A stretch of DNA of 64,000 bases, taken from contig NZ_BOVP01000004.1 of the NCBI RefSeq assembly GCF_018403745.1, positions 248,001 to 312,000 on the forward strand, written 5' to 3'. The notes beneath the pieces are model-generated. The model did not search any database, had not been told where the DNA came from, and saw only the letters and a program-made list of their open reading frames with translations. Positions 25,209 through 34,247 of the stretch are shown here, in pieces. Source of the stretch: Lactococcus formosensis (GTDB taxonomy: Bacteria; Bacillota; Bacilli; Lactobacillales; Streptococcaceae). The first letter of the stretch is position 1, and every line of letters begins with the position of its first letter. Made by a program: the position numbers and the translations under genes.

Positions 25209-26690
25209 TTGGATTTTATTAGACGTGCCTGGCTTTTTACTAAAGCCAAACTATCACGAACCCTTCTACTTATTGTGGCCTTTTCAACTATACTTATTTT
25301 TGTTCTTTCGGGTTTGGTTATTCATACAGCTTCTAACCGTTCCATCGAAAATGCGAAGAAGAGTGCCGGAGCGACTGTTACACTCTCCATTAATCGTTCT
25401 GCAATGATGGAAAATTTTTCTAAGAACGATTCAACAGGGAAAACGAACAAGTCTGATATGCCTGACATTACTCAAGCAGATGCTGAAAAAATAGCGAAAC
25501 TTTCTGGAGTAAAATCTTACTCGTATACAAAACAAGCTACAGCAAATGCCGAAAGCAATATCGAAGCAATCAGTCAATCTGACACCTCAGAAAATAATGA
25601 TAAACAAGGAGCTGTCTTTATGGCAGGGCCGGAAATGAGTGGAAGTACTCCCGGTGATTTCAAAATCGTTGGTACAAACGACTTGCTCGCCTCTTCAGAG
25701 TTTTCGGGTGGGACAAATAAAATAACCTCTGGACGCGCGATTCAGTCCTCTGATGAAGGAACGAATAATGTTGTCATTGAAGAGAGCTTGGCTAAACAGA
25801 ACAACCTCAAAGTAAACTCAACATTTACCCTCAAAGATAGTAATGATAAAACTTACAAAATGACTGTTGTAGGACTTTACAAATCAGGTTCAACAGAAAA
25901 TGATTTGGCCGCAGACTTTAGCTTTATGAACCCAGCCAATCAGATATACACTGCTTTGAGTGTGCCAAACCAAATCGATGGTAAAACAGGAACGCTTGGA
26001 AGTGCAATCTTTAATCTGGAAAACCCAGAAGATTCAGAGAAGTTTGTCAAAGAAGCTACCAAGCTTATTGATACAGATAAATTTGAAGTACAGTCAAATG
26101 ATGCTATTTACCAACAAATGCTACAACCTCTGAACAATATCAGCAGTTTTTCTAAAAATATTGTTATCCTTGTGACACTTGCAGGTGCCATCATCCTTGC
26201 GCTTATCGTAATGCTCATGGTGCGAGAACGCCGCTTTGAAATTGGTGTCTTGATGAGCTTAGGCGAGTCAAAAGGAAAAATTGTGATGCAATTCTTTACT
26301 GAACTATTTATGATAATGGTCGTTTCTATCGGTATAGCCTCAGCTACTGGTAACTTTGTGGGCAATGCCGTCGGCCAACAGTTACTTAACCAAGAAACTC
26401 AAACCAGTCAAACCAATCAACCTACGCAAATAAATGGTACTCAAAGACAAGAAGATGGACCTCAGCCAGAAAAAGAAAGTCCTAATGCTCAACCTGGCGG
26501 AATGCGTACGTCGATTGGGATGGGACAAAATAATGAACAGCTCAAGGCCATAAATGAGCTCGAAATTAAAACAAATCCTCAACAAATCGCGATTTTAACA
26601 GCTCTTGCACTCTTGATTACACTTGTGGCCGTTGGTTTAGCAGCAATTGGAATTTTACGCTTAAACCCTAAACAAGTGCTGACAAATTAA
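25209..26690 (+). CDS. ABC transporter permease (FtsX/MacB type)
   Basis: 493 residues: a first membrane helix at residues 14-36, a large extracytoplasmic MacB-type domain (about 40-310), then three helices in the last 180 residues with the FtsX block RERRFEIGVLMSLGESKGKI. A Gln/Asn/Pro-rich extracellular loop (about residues 395-445) separates the last two helices. It begins with TTG after AAAGGAG. It forms an operon with the ATPase 14 bases downstream. Similar permease-ATPase pairs export peptides or lipids or act in envelope stress, as in the pneumococcal Vex system; the cargo is unknown. Confidence 0.85.
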   Translation: MDFIRRAWLFTKAKLSRTLLLIVAFSTILIFVLSGLVIHTASNRSIENAKKSAGATVTLSINRSAMMENFSKNDSTGKTNKSDMPDITQADAEKIAKLSGVKSYSYTKQATANAESNIEAISQSDTSENNDKQGAVFMAGPEMSGSTPGDFKIVGTNDLLASSEFSGGTNKITSGRAIQSSDEGTNNVVIEESLAKQNNLKVNSTFTLKDSNDKTYKMTVVGLYKSGSTENDLAADFSFMNPANQIYTALSVPNQIDGKTGTLGSAIFNLENPEDSEKFVKEATKLIDTDKFEVQSNDAIYQQMLQPLNNISSFSKNIVILVTLAGAIILALIVMLMVRERRFEIGVLMSLGESKGKIVMQFFTELFMIMVVSIGIASATGNFVGNAVGQQLLNQETQTSQTNQPTQINGTQRQEDGPQPEKESPNAQPGGMRTSIGMGQNNEQLKAINELEIKTNPQQIAILTALALLITLVAVGLAAIGILRLNPKQVLTN

Positions 26691-26704
26691 AGAAGGAGGA
26701 CATT

Positions 26705-27376
26705 ATGACAGTATTAAACATTGAAAATTTGACTTACTACTATAACCATCCTGAAGATTACCTCTTTCAAGATGTCACAGAAACTTTTGAAGCAGGAATT
26801 ATGTACAGTATTCTCGGCCAATCTGGAAGTGGAAAAACAACACTACTCTCTCTTCTAGCAGGTTTAGATATGCCCAAGTCTGGACAGATTAAACTTAATG
26901 GAGACGAGATAAAAGCAAATCAGCTCACCAATTATCGTAAGAACATCGTTTCTACCATTTTTCAATCTTATAATTTATTAACCTATATGTCAGCTTTTGA
27001 AAATGTAAAAACAGCGCTCAGGATCTCAAAAGTCTCCTTTGACGATGAGAAGCAGTCAATTATTGATAGCTTGGAAAAAGTTGGTTTGACAGAGGACTTA
27101 ATATACAAGCCTGTAAGTAAACTTTCAGGAGGACAGCAGCAACGTGTGGCTATCGCACGCGCCCTTGTTTTAAATCATGATATCATCATTGCGGATGAGC
27201 CTACAGGAAATCTTGATGAAAATACGACGCGCCAAATTGTCGAGCTTTTCAAAAAAATAGCGCATGAAGATCATAAACTTGTAATTATCGTGACTCATGA
27301 AACAGAGGTAGCTCAAAACTCTGATGTTGTCTACCAACTCAAGAATAAAAAATTTACCAAGTTAGATGCTTTTTGA
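26705..27376 (+). CDS. ABC transporter ATPase (MacB/LolD type)
   Basis: 223 residues. Walker A is LGQSGSGKTT, the signature is [15 protein letters not shown], Walker B is IIIADEPTGNLD, and the switch His is in IVTHETEVA. It drives the FtsX-type permease encoded just upstream; a ribosome site AAGGAGG precedes its ATG. The pair ends in a bidirectional terminator. Confidence 0.9.
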   Translation: MTVLNIENLTYYYNHPEDYLFQDVTETFEAGIMYSILGQSGSGKTTLLSLLAGLDMPKSGQIKLNGDEIKANQLTNYRKNIVSTIFQSYNLLTYMSAFENVKTALRISKVSFDDEKQSIIDSLEKVGLTEDLIYKPVSKLSGGQQQRVAIARALVLNHDIIIADEPTGNLDENTTRQIVELFKKIAHEDHKLVIIVTHETEVAQNSDVVYQLKNKKFTKLDAF

Positions 27377-27389
27377 AAGAAGACAGACA

Positions 27390-27420
27390 AAAAAGACTAG
27401 CCCGAGAGCTAGTCTTTTTT
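27390..27420. terminator. Bidirectional terminator
   Basis: AAAGACTAGC/GCTAGTCTTT stem with a six-base loop and A/T-runs on both sides, between two convergent units. Confidence 0.85.
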
Positions 27421-27431
27421 CTTATTTCATT

Positions 27432-29192
27432 TTACCTTTTTATTAAGTATTTTTTTACCCCCAACAAGGAAAGGGCGACGAGAATGCTTACTCCTAAGAC
27501 ATAAAGGTATGGTTTTGCATTTTCACCTGTCAGCGGAAGTTGTTTTCTAGATTGATGCGACCTAGTAGTATCTTGAGTTTTCTTAGTACTCAGTGATGCT
27601 GCGCTCTTCTCTATTTTTATGCTAGCATTAGTATCTTCCTGTTTTTTTGCTACTTCTTCATTTTTCGGTTCTTCATTTTCATTTGACACTACTGGAACTT
27701 TTTCCCAACTGGTATAGAGGACCTTATCACCTTGTTCTTGCGCTGATATGGCTTCTATTTTTTTACCTTTTTGATCTGTCCAGCCCGTAAAAGTATAGCC
27801 TTGCTTCGTTGCTTGTTCAAAATGGCTTACTCCTCGTCCATAAATATAAGAATCTGGATTTTGCCGCGAATTTTCTCCACCATTTAAAACATAGTTTATT
27901 TTATAAGTATTTGCTTTCCAATTAGCATGGAGTGTTTTGTCGCCTTGTGCATCGGTAGGAATATTGGTTATACTGTTACCATCTCCATCTGTCCAACCTG
28001 TGAAAGTGTAACCTTCGCGTTGTGGTGCTTCAAAACGACTTATTCCTTGACCATAACTATATGTCAAAGGATTCGCAGGATGGTTTGTTCCACCATTGAG
28101 GACATAAGCAATATTAAAGCTTAAACTCTCAGATTTGAAAGTTAAAACAGCAGGTTCAGTGTAAATGGGTTCATTATTTATTGAATCTAGCGGTGTAATT
28201 TTTAAGCGATATAAACTACCTTCATTTGAAATATCGGAAGTAAAGTCGAGTGTTTTACGAATTGTTTTATCACCCGTTGAGTTCGTCAGGCTTTCAGATA
28301 TATCATTAAAGGACAATCCTTTATCTTTACTTACTTGCCATATCATATCGACTGTTATTTTCTGCGGTGAAGATAGATTTACCTCAGATTCAAAATGAGC
28401 AAGATCTCCTGGGATTAAATCAAGCTGATCATCAGGATTAGTCCCTGTTACCTGTCCATCATATTCGTATTGCACTAAGGCGGGGACATTAAAGTTGAAA
28501 GCATGCCATTTATTCGGATCACCATCATAAGCTCTTTCTTGATATAAGGTGAAAGGGATATTTTGCGTAAGATTAGGGGCAAGCGCAGCGACATCTCCCA
28601 CTAAAAACACCGGTCTTGTTTCAAGCAATGTGAGGTCATTTTTTAGCGTACTTAATGGCATAAAACTCGTGTAAGGTCCTGCCATGTAGATTTTAATCCC
28701 CACACTGCCATTCAATGCTTGGCTCGTCTCAACACTAGTTGCCGTATTGTCTATCAGTGGGTTAGGAAGAGTCCAAGCTTGGAGAGCTTCATTCCAGTTA
28801 TAAGAGCCAGCTGCAGCTGTAGATCCACCAGAATTCGTAATAGTAAAAGTAGGAGAATCCATGTATGGAATCACCTTTACTAGTCGGTAATCACTGTTAG
28901 GCAATTTCGTAAATGTAAGTGTTCCTTGATAACGGTCGCCATCAATCGTACTTGTACCTGGTGAGGGGATATTAAATGAAGCTTTAAACAAGCTATTGGC
29001 AGCTCCGACCCAAGGAATGTGGGTTTTGTAGTCAAAAGCATAAGTTTTATCTGCAGTGGTGACTGCTCCACTATTTGCTGCGAGTACCCGCACAGGTAGT
29101 ATATTTAAAAGCGCAAATAATGTTAACATAGCAGATAACACCATAATCCTTCTCAAAGACAACGCTTTGTGTAACATTTGATATTTTTTCAT
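27432..29192 (-). CDS. LPXTG-anchored surface protein with InlB-type repeats
   Basis: About 586 residues: a long signal peptide (to about residue 38, AANS), an N-terminal adhesin-like region of about 300 residues, and two Listeria-Bacteroides (InlB B) repeats of about 65-70 residues each, both ending in EGYTFTGWTDG or QGYTFTGWTDQ and LHANW or LYTSW. A charged Lys/Glu-rich spacer, an LPLTGE sortase motif, a membrane helix and a KKYLIKR tail follow. It is covalently wall-anchored. The start MKKYQML (29192) follows AGAAGGAGAAG; the in-frame start at 29222 lacks such a site. Ligand unknown. Confidence 0.88.
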   Translation of the reverse strand: MKKYQMLHKALSLRRIMVLSAMLTLFALLNILPVRVLAANSGAVTTADKTYAFDYKTHIPWVGAANSLFKASFNIPSPGTSTIDGDRYQGTLTFTKLPNSDYRLVKVIPYMDSPTFTITNSGGSTAAAGSYNWNEALQAWTLPNPLIDNTATSVETSQALNGSVGIKIYMAGPYTSFMPLSTLKNDLTLLETRPVFLVGDVAALAPNLTQNIPFTLYQERAYDGDPNKWHAFNFNVPALVQYEYDGQVTGTNPDDQLDLIPGDLAHFESEVNLSSPQKITVDMIWQVSKDKGLSFNDISESLTNSTGDKTIRKTLDFTSDISNEGSLYRLKITPLDSINNEPIYTEPAVLTFKSESLSFNIAYVLNGGTNHPANPLTYSYGQGISRFEAPQREGYTFTGWTDGDGNSITNIPTDAQGDKTLHANWKANTYKINYVLNGGENSRQNPDSYIYGRGVSHFEQATKQGYTFTGWTDQKGKKIEAISAQEQGDKVLYTSWEKVPVVSNENEEPKNEEVAKKQEDTNASIKIEKSAASLSTKKTQDTTRSHQSRKQLPLTGENAKPYLYVLGVSILVALSLLGVKKYLIKR

Positions 29193-29483
29193 TTTTCTTC
29201 TCCTTCTATTTATAGATAACACTACAAGGACTACTTTTCCTTTCTATAATTGTCCTTTATTTTTTACTATCCTTTATATCATTATATTATAATAAGAAAT
29301 AAATTAAATCAATTTCTTTTTCGATGTAATTGTCTACACAATAAATTTAGACTGCCATAAATGTGCTACTAAGCACCGTCATCCATTGTATGCCAGATTT
29401 AATTTGTAAGAAAAAGTTCAAGAAATCGAACTCATATTTGCTATATTTTCTCTTTTAGAGGCTTGAAAAATAAAATTTAAATG
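29193..29483 (-). other. AT-rich upstream region of the LPXTG gene
   Basis: No gene was found. The minus strand holds overlapping -10-like boxes (TATAATATAATG near 29290-29302) with a TTGATT about 15-17 bases upstream, so the promoter of the LPXTG gene is probably here with a 100-base leader. An imperfect AAGTTC...GAACTT repeat lies near 29419-29433. Confidence 0.4.
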
Positions 29484-29516
29484 AAAAAAGTTACTGGATA
29501 GATTGCGCCAGTAACT
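29484..29516 (-). terminator. Terminator of the Rgg-type gene
   Basis: Perfect 9-bp stem AGTTACTGG/CCAGTAACT with a ten-base loop, followed by TTTTTT on the minus strand, about 50 bases after the stop codon. Confidence 0.8.
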
Positions 29517-29565
29517 GTTATTTTTAACTATGAATATGGTGAGACATACATCCTTTACGATAAGT

Positions 29566-30399
29566 CTATCCTTTTATTTTCTCAAAATTATGTTTAAAAA
29601 TGCCCCGAAGCTCTAAAGCATTTATTTCTGATAGTATCTTTAAAGACCTACTAACAAGTTTTGTTCCCATATTTTTATCTTCAAATTTATAAATCCAACA
29701 TCCCTTTACAAAAATAGAAGATATTCTTACATAGGTATCAAAAACAAGTGCTAATTTATCTAATTCCTTTATTAACTTCTCTGAAAATTTCTTTTGCTCT
29801 CTTCTAATCATGGAGAGAATGGTACGGATTATTAATCTTATTAATAAATTTCTAAATTCCGTGATTTCTTTTAAATACTGACTGTTTTGTGATAGAATTC
29901 TTTCAATCAGATGGTAAACTAAGTCAGGATTAATTTCTTCTAGTGTGTTCACTAAGATATACATTTCATAACTATGCCAAACTTGATAAGACTTAAGCTT
30001 GTTTTCTATATACTTTATTTCATCAGTTGAAAGCTTTGTATAACAAGCTTTTGCTGAGAGAGCGATGACTTGGTTTTCTTCCATATCATATTTTACATTT
30101 TTCATGTATATAGCCTGAAGCTTTTTTAGGTCATTGCTAAAATAAGCTTTCTCAATTTCCTTAAATTGAGATAACCAATAATCCTCCTCATCATTATTAA
30201 TCATCAGCATATAAGAACGAAAAGTGGTGTGCATCTCTTGTAAGGCAAGGTCTAATTTATCTAAAGAAATCATTGATTTACCATTTTCAAAATAGGACAA
30301 TGTTGATTTTGATAAACCAACCCGTTCAAAATCGCTTAAAAGTAAGTGGTGCTGCAAGCGTAATTTTTTAAAAACTTCTCCATATTTTTTATAAATCAT
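29566..30399 (-). CDS. Rgg/GadR/MutR-family transcriptional regulator
   Basis: About 277 residues: an N-terminal Xre-type HTH (residues 5-60, FKKLRLQHHLLLSDFERVGLS and KSTLSYFENGKSMISLDKL) and a C-terminal all-helical TPR-like domain that binds short peptides in this family. Rgg proteins often work with a small hydrophobic peptide encoded nearby. I looked for one and found no convincing candidate. The ATG at 30399 has AGGAGG seven bases upstream. The LPXTG gene downstream in the same direction is a plausible target, but no shared site was identified. Confidence 0.8.
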   Translation of the reverse strand: MIYKKYGEVFKKLRLQHHLLLSDFERVGLSKSTLSYFENGKSMISLDKLDLALQEMHTTFRSYMLMINNDEEDYWLSQFKEIEKAYFSNDLKKLQAIYMKNVKYDMEENQVIALSAKACYTKLSTDEIKYIENKLKSYQVWHSYEMYILVNTLEEINPDLVYHLIERILSQNSQYLKEITEFRNLLIRLIIRTILSMIRREQKKFSEKLIKELDKLALVFDTYVRISSIFVKGCWIYKFEDKNMGTKLVSRSLKILSEINALELRGIFKHNFEKIKG

Positions 30400-30548
30400 G
30401 GTCATTCCTCCTAAACAGCATATTTTAAAAAATGTACACTCTCGCGAACATCCAATAATATCTCTTGACTAGCATTAAATATGCTCGACTTCTTCCCCTT
30501 CTTTTCACTTTCATTTTATCATAACAAATCTTATATTTACTAAAAAAT

Positions 30549-30596
30549 TCACTTAATTTTATTGAAATAAATTCTTTTAGTATCATTCTTCTTCAT
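30549..30596 (-). CDS. Possible 15-residue peptide ORF upstream of the Rgg gene
   Basis: ATG with GGAG seven bases upstream opens a 15-codon frame (MKKNDTKRIYFNKIK). TATAAT lies about 20 bases upstream, just after the lepA terminator, so the ORF sits at the start of a transcript running toward the Rgg gene. The peptide is basic and not hydrophobic, unlike known Rgg pheromones. It may be a leader peptide or chance. Confidence 0.25.
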   Translation of the reverse strand: MKKNDTKRIYFNKIK

Positions 30597-30628
30597 GATT
30601 TATCTCCAGAACGATTATATTTTTATCC

Positions 30629-30660
30629 AAAAAATAAAGACAGCCTCACAGACTATCTTT
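30629..30660 (-). terminator. Terminator of lepA
   Basis: AAAGATAG/CTGTCTTT stem (with a G-U pair) followed by a T-rich tail on the minus strand, about 35 bases after the lepA stop. Confidence 0.65.
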
Positions 30661-30694
30661 TACTTATTTGTGATATAAAGTAGCTTATTTACCT

Positions 30695-32518
30695 TTATTC
30701 CTCATCCATAGACAAAACAGAAAGGAAAGCTTCTTGTGGTACTTCTACTGAACCGATGGATTTCATTCGTTTCTTACCTGCTTTTTGTTTTTCCAAAAGT
30801 TTACGTTTCCGAGACACGTCACCACCGTAACATTTAGCCAAGACATTTTTACGCAAGGCTTTGATGTCGCTACGTGCTACGATTTTTTGACCAATAGTGG
30901 CTTGGATTGGCACTTCAAATTGTTGACGAGGAATAAGTTTTTTGAGTTTTTCAACGATAACTTTACCACGTTCATAAGCAAAATCTTTATGCACGATAAA
31001 GCTAAGCGCATCGACTTTTTCCGAGTTCAAGAGAATATCCATCTTCACGAGGCGTGATGGGCGGTAATCTGAGATTTCATAGTCAAAACTTGCATAGCCG
31101 CGTGTCGAAGATTTGAGCTTATCAAAGAAGTCAAAGACAATTTCACTCAACGGGATATGATAAATAACATTGACACGGTTAGCATCGAGATAATCCATCG
31201 TTACAAATTCACCACGTTTGCGTTGAGCGAGCTCCATAACGGCTCCGACAAACTCGTTAGGCACCATGATCTGTGCTTTGACAAATGGTTCTTCAATACT
31301 TTCAATACGCGTTGGATCAGGGAATTCACTTGGATTTGCCACTTCCATTGTTTCACCATCAGTCGTGTTGACATGGTAAATTACAGATGGTGCGGTCATG
31401 ATTAGGTCTAAGTTAAATTCGCGTTCCAAGCGCTCTTGGATAACATCCATGTGCAAAAGACCTAAGAACCCACAACGGAAACCAAACCCAAGCGCTTGTG
31501 ATGTTTCTGGCTCAAACTGCAAGCTGGCGTCATTCAGTTGTAGGCGTTCTAGGGCTTCACGAAGGTCATTATAACGGTTAGAATCAATCGGGTAAAGTCC
31601 ACAGAAGACCATTGGATTCATTTTTTTATAACCCGCAAGTGCTTCTTCAGCAGGGCGATTGGCTAAAGTGATTGTATCACCGACGCGTGTATCCGCAACT
31701 GTTTTAATTGCAGCTGCCAAGTAACCAACATCACCCGCCATGAGGAAGTCACGTGCTACTGCTTTAGGCGTGAAAATCCCAACCTCTGTCACGACAAATT
31801 CTTTACCATTTGACATCAGTTGAATGGTATCACCTACCTTCACAGAACCGTCAACTACACGGATTTGCAAGATAACACCACGATAAGCATCATAAACTGA
31901 GTCGAAAATCAGAGCCTTGAGTGGTGCTTCAACATCACCTTGAGGTGCTGGGACCTTCTCCACGACTTGTTCCAAAATTTCTTCAATACCGATACCTGCT
32001 TTAGCAGAGGCTAAAACAGCTTCTGACGCGTCTAAACCGATGACATCTTCAACCTCAGTACGCACTCGTTCTGGATCTGCCGCAGGCAAGTCAATTTTAT
32101 TAATGACGGGTAAAATTTCCAAGTCATTATCTAAAGCCAAATAGACATTGGCCAAAGTTTGGGCTTCAATCCCTTGAGCTGCATCGACGACAAGAATAGC
32201 ACCTTCACAGGCAGCTAAAGAACGGGAAACTTCATAGGTAAAATCGACGTGTCCAGGCGTATCAATCAAATGGAAAATATAGGTTTCTCCATCTTTAGCC
32301 GTGTATTCTAACTCAATAGCATTAAGCTTAATTGTAATCCCACGTTCACGCTCCAAATCCATGCTGTCCAAAAGCTGAGCTTGCATCTCACGTTTTGAAA
32401 CCGTTTCTGTCAGTTCAAGGATACGGTCAGCCAGCGTTGATTTCCCGTGGTCAATATGCGCAATGATCGAAAAGTTACGGATTTTCTCCTTGCGCGCGTT
32501 CATTTCTTGTATATTCAT
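30695..32518 (-). CDS. lepA: Elongation factor 4 (LepA), translational GTPase
   Basis: 607 residues, the usual length. G1 is [11 protein letters not shown]2 and G3 are [14 protein letters not shown] and [11 protein letters not shown]4 is [11 protein letters not shown]. Domains II, III and V follow, then the LepA-specific C-terminal domain with [22 protein letters not shown]. It acts on ribosomes in back-translocation or initiation fidelity. Two consecutive ATG codons are present; the second (32518) gives better spacing from AAGGA and the family's MNIQEM start. A TGTTATAAT promoter lies about 30 bases upstream. Confidence 0.96.
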   Translation of the reverse strand: MNIQEMNARKEKIRNFSIIAHIDHGKSTLADRILELTETVSKREMQAQLLDSMDLERERGITIKLNAIELEYTAKDGETYIFHLIDTPGHVDFTYEVSRSLAACEGAILVVDAAQGIEAQTLANVYLALDNDLEILPVINKIDLPAADPERVRTEVEDVIGLDASEAVLASAKAGIGIEEILEQVVEKVPAPQGDVEAPLKALIFDSVYDAYRGVILQIRVVDGSVKVGDTIQLMSNGKEFVVTEVGIFTPKAVARDFLMAGDVGYLAAAIKTVADTRVGDTITLANRPAEEALAGYKKMNPMVFCGLYPIDSNRYNDLREALERLQLNDASLQFEPETSQALGFGFRCGFLGLLHMDVIQERLEREFNLDLIMTAPSVIYHVNTTDGETMEVANPSEFPDPTRIESIEEPFVKAQIMVPNEFVGAVMELAQRKRGEFVTMDYLDANRVNVIYHIPLSEIVFDFFDKLKSSTRGYASFDYEISDYRPSRLVKMDILLNSEKVDALSFIVHKDFAYERGKVIVEKLKKLIPRQQFEVPIQATIGQKIVARSDIKALRKNVLAKCYGGDVSRKRKLLEKQKAGKKRMKSIGSVEVPQEAFLSVLSMDEE

Positions 32519-32648
32519 CATTATTTCCTTAATAAAAAGTCTATTAGCTCTATTATAACATAAAGTTACTTCCTCAAAATAAAGAAATATATAAAAAGAC
32601 TTTTTTATTCTATCTATTATTCTGACATTAACTTAGCAAGTTTTATTT

Positions 32649-34136
32649 TCAACGAAACCTCTTCTCATAAAGCGATTTAGACAAAAACTCAATCAAATCA
32701 GTCCATGTTTCTTTATCAAAAATATTTTTAAAGTAAAAAACATCTTTTGAAGAGAAATTTCCTTCCGGATCACTAGAAATAATGACATCGGCTTCAGGTA
32801 TCGTTTTGCAGAAAGCAATCAAATCGCTATTAAAAAATTTTTTCAAGGTATTTTGAATATAGAAACTATTCACAACACTTGAGGTGTGATTAATATAGAT
32901 TTGTACAGGTACACTTGGCACATTAAGCTCATAAATTGCATATAGTAGAGCTGTCAAACTCTTTCGCTCTAGATCATTCAACCGTTGAGTAGACGGAAAA
33001 TAAGTAATGGTCTGATTTAACTTCTCTTTAATCGCACGATAACGAGGCTTTTTTTCAAACATTTTATAATTTTTTTCAATAGGAACTGCACGGTAAAAAT
33101 CAACATTAAACTGTATATAACGTGAATACAGGTTGGTAAGCACTAAAAGATAGTATGATTTGACATAATTATCTTCTGAAAACTCAAAAGCGAACATCTC
33201 GCGAAATTTTTCTAGGAACAAGCTGACCTCATAACCAATAGAAAGCCCCGACTTCTGAAATTTTTCAACTACATCTTTTTTCTCATATGTATCATCAAAC
33301 TCGAAAATAAGCCCTCTTACTAAGAAACTGAGGAGTATTGATTCCCTTTCAATAATCTCTGGTGCTGCATTAAAAGAAGCAAGGTTTAAACAGTGTTGCC
33401 CCCGATAAAATATTGAAATATCTTCTAAAAATGCATGCTCAACCTTGGCATACTTCTTAAAAAAGACGATACGATAAGATGTCACCCCTGCAAGGATAAG
33501 TAACTTTTGTTCTTGAGCTTTTGAGAGTTTTCGCTCGATCTTTAAAGTACGCTTTAAAAAATTGATATCAATAAATTCCGGAGGAAAAGCATCCGAGAAG
33601 GGCTTTTTTCCTAAAGTATTGAAAAGGTGCCAGTGTGTGAGGTAAAGAAAATAACGTACACCAAGTTCATCTCCCGAAAAATTTGTCGCGTTTGCCAAGT
33701 CAAATTCGGCTCTAAAAGGGAGCATAATCTCTTTTACTTGAGTCAATAACTTGTAGACTGTCGGTTCACTAAAATTCAAATCATAGGCTATTTCAGGAAT
33801 TGACGTGTAACTTTTACGGATAAGTGCAGAGAGGAGACTGTACAAAGGACTTTTCCGCATATAATATAACTTCAAGCGGGTCACAATATAATCTGGTGTC
33901 ATTTCATTCTTCATTTTTATGACTATTTTTGAAGACTTTTTTATTATCTTAATATCTTGACCAAAAAGTGCATGGATATCTTCTTCAAGTTCCTTGCTGT
34001 ACCGCCTAAAAGTTTCATTTTTCAAATTCAATTTCTCCTTTAAATCTTTAGAAAATTCACCTGCCCGAGAAAACAAGATGTATTGAAAGAGTTCAATCTT
34101 AACTTGTTCCTTTGGCGTTGTGAAAAGCTCTATCAT
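32649..34136 (-). CDS. Mga-family regulator next to the WxL operon
   Basis: About 495 residues. An N-terminal HTH (AGEFSKDLKEKLNLKNETFRRYSKELEE), a second Mga HTH (LIRKSYTSIPEIAYDLNFSEPTVYKLLTQ) and a long helical PRD-like body are visible, ending in an EIIB-like segment (VPVQIYINHTSSVVNSFYIQNTLK). I chose the ATG at 34136 (MIELFTTPKEQ) because AGGAG lies eight bases upstream; the ATG at 34181 has none. It follows the WxL surface operon in the same direction after a terminator. Regulators of this type commonly adjoin WxL clusters, so control of that operon is likely. Confidence 0.8.
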   Translation of the reverse strand: MIELFTTPKEQVKIELFQYILFSRAGEFSKDLKEKLNLKNETFRRYSKELEEDIHALFGQDIKIIKKSSKIVIKMKNEMTPDYIVTRLKLYYMRKSPLYSLLSALIRKSYTSIPEIAYDLNFSEPTVYKLLTQVKEIMLPFRAEFDLANATNFSGDELGVRYFLYLTHWHLFNTLGKKPFSDAFPPEFIDINFLKRTLKIERKLSKAQEQKLLILAGVTSYRIVFFKKYAKVEHAFLEDISIFYRGQHCLNLASFNAAPEIIERESILLSFLVRGLIFEFDDTYEKKDVVEKFQKSGLSIGYEVSLFLEKFREMFAFEFSEDNYVKSYYLLVLTNLYSRYIQFNVDFYRAVPIEKNYKMFEKKPRYRAIKEKLNQTITYFPSTQRLNDLERKSLTALLYAIYELNVPSVPVQIYINHTSSVVNSFYIQNTLKKFFNSDLIAFCKTIPEADVIISSDPEGNFSSKDVFYFKNIFDKETWTDLIEFLSKSLYEKRFR

Positions 34137-34204
34137 AACTTTTTCTCCTATTTCCACTGCTCGCTTTATATCATCCAACATTTTTTATTTGCTCAAGCCT
34201 TTAA

Positions 34205-34237
34205 AATATAAAAACAGCGAAACGCTGTTTTTATATT
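34205..34237 (-). terminator. Terminator of the WxL operon
   Basis: AAAACAGCG/CGCTGTTTT stem with a three-base loop and T-rich flank on both strands, just after the large WxL gene. Confidence 0.85.
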
Positions 34238-34247
34238 TATTATAACT

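Noticed and set aside
25209-27376. Bacteriocin or two-component immunity locus around the small ABC exporter
   Set aside because: No histidine kinase, response regulator or precursor peptide ORF was found beside the pair.
29536-29616. 26-codon ORF convergent with and overlapping the 3' end of the Rgg-type gene, considered as a pheromone gene
   Set aside because: It has no ribosome site, its C-terminus is not like known hydrophobic signal peptides, and it lies antisense to the regulator's last codons.
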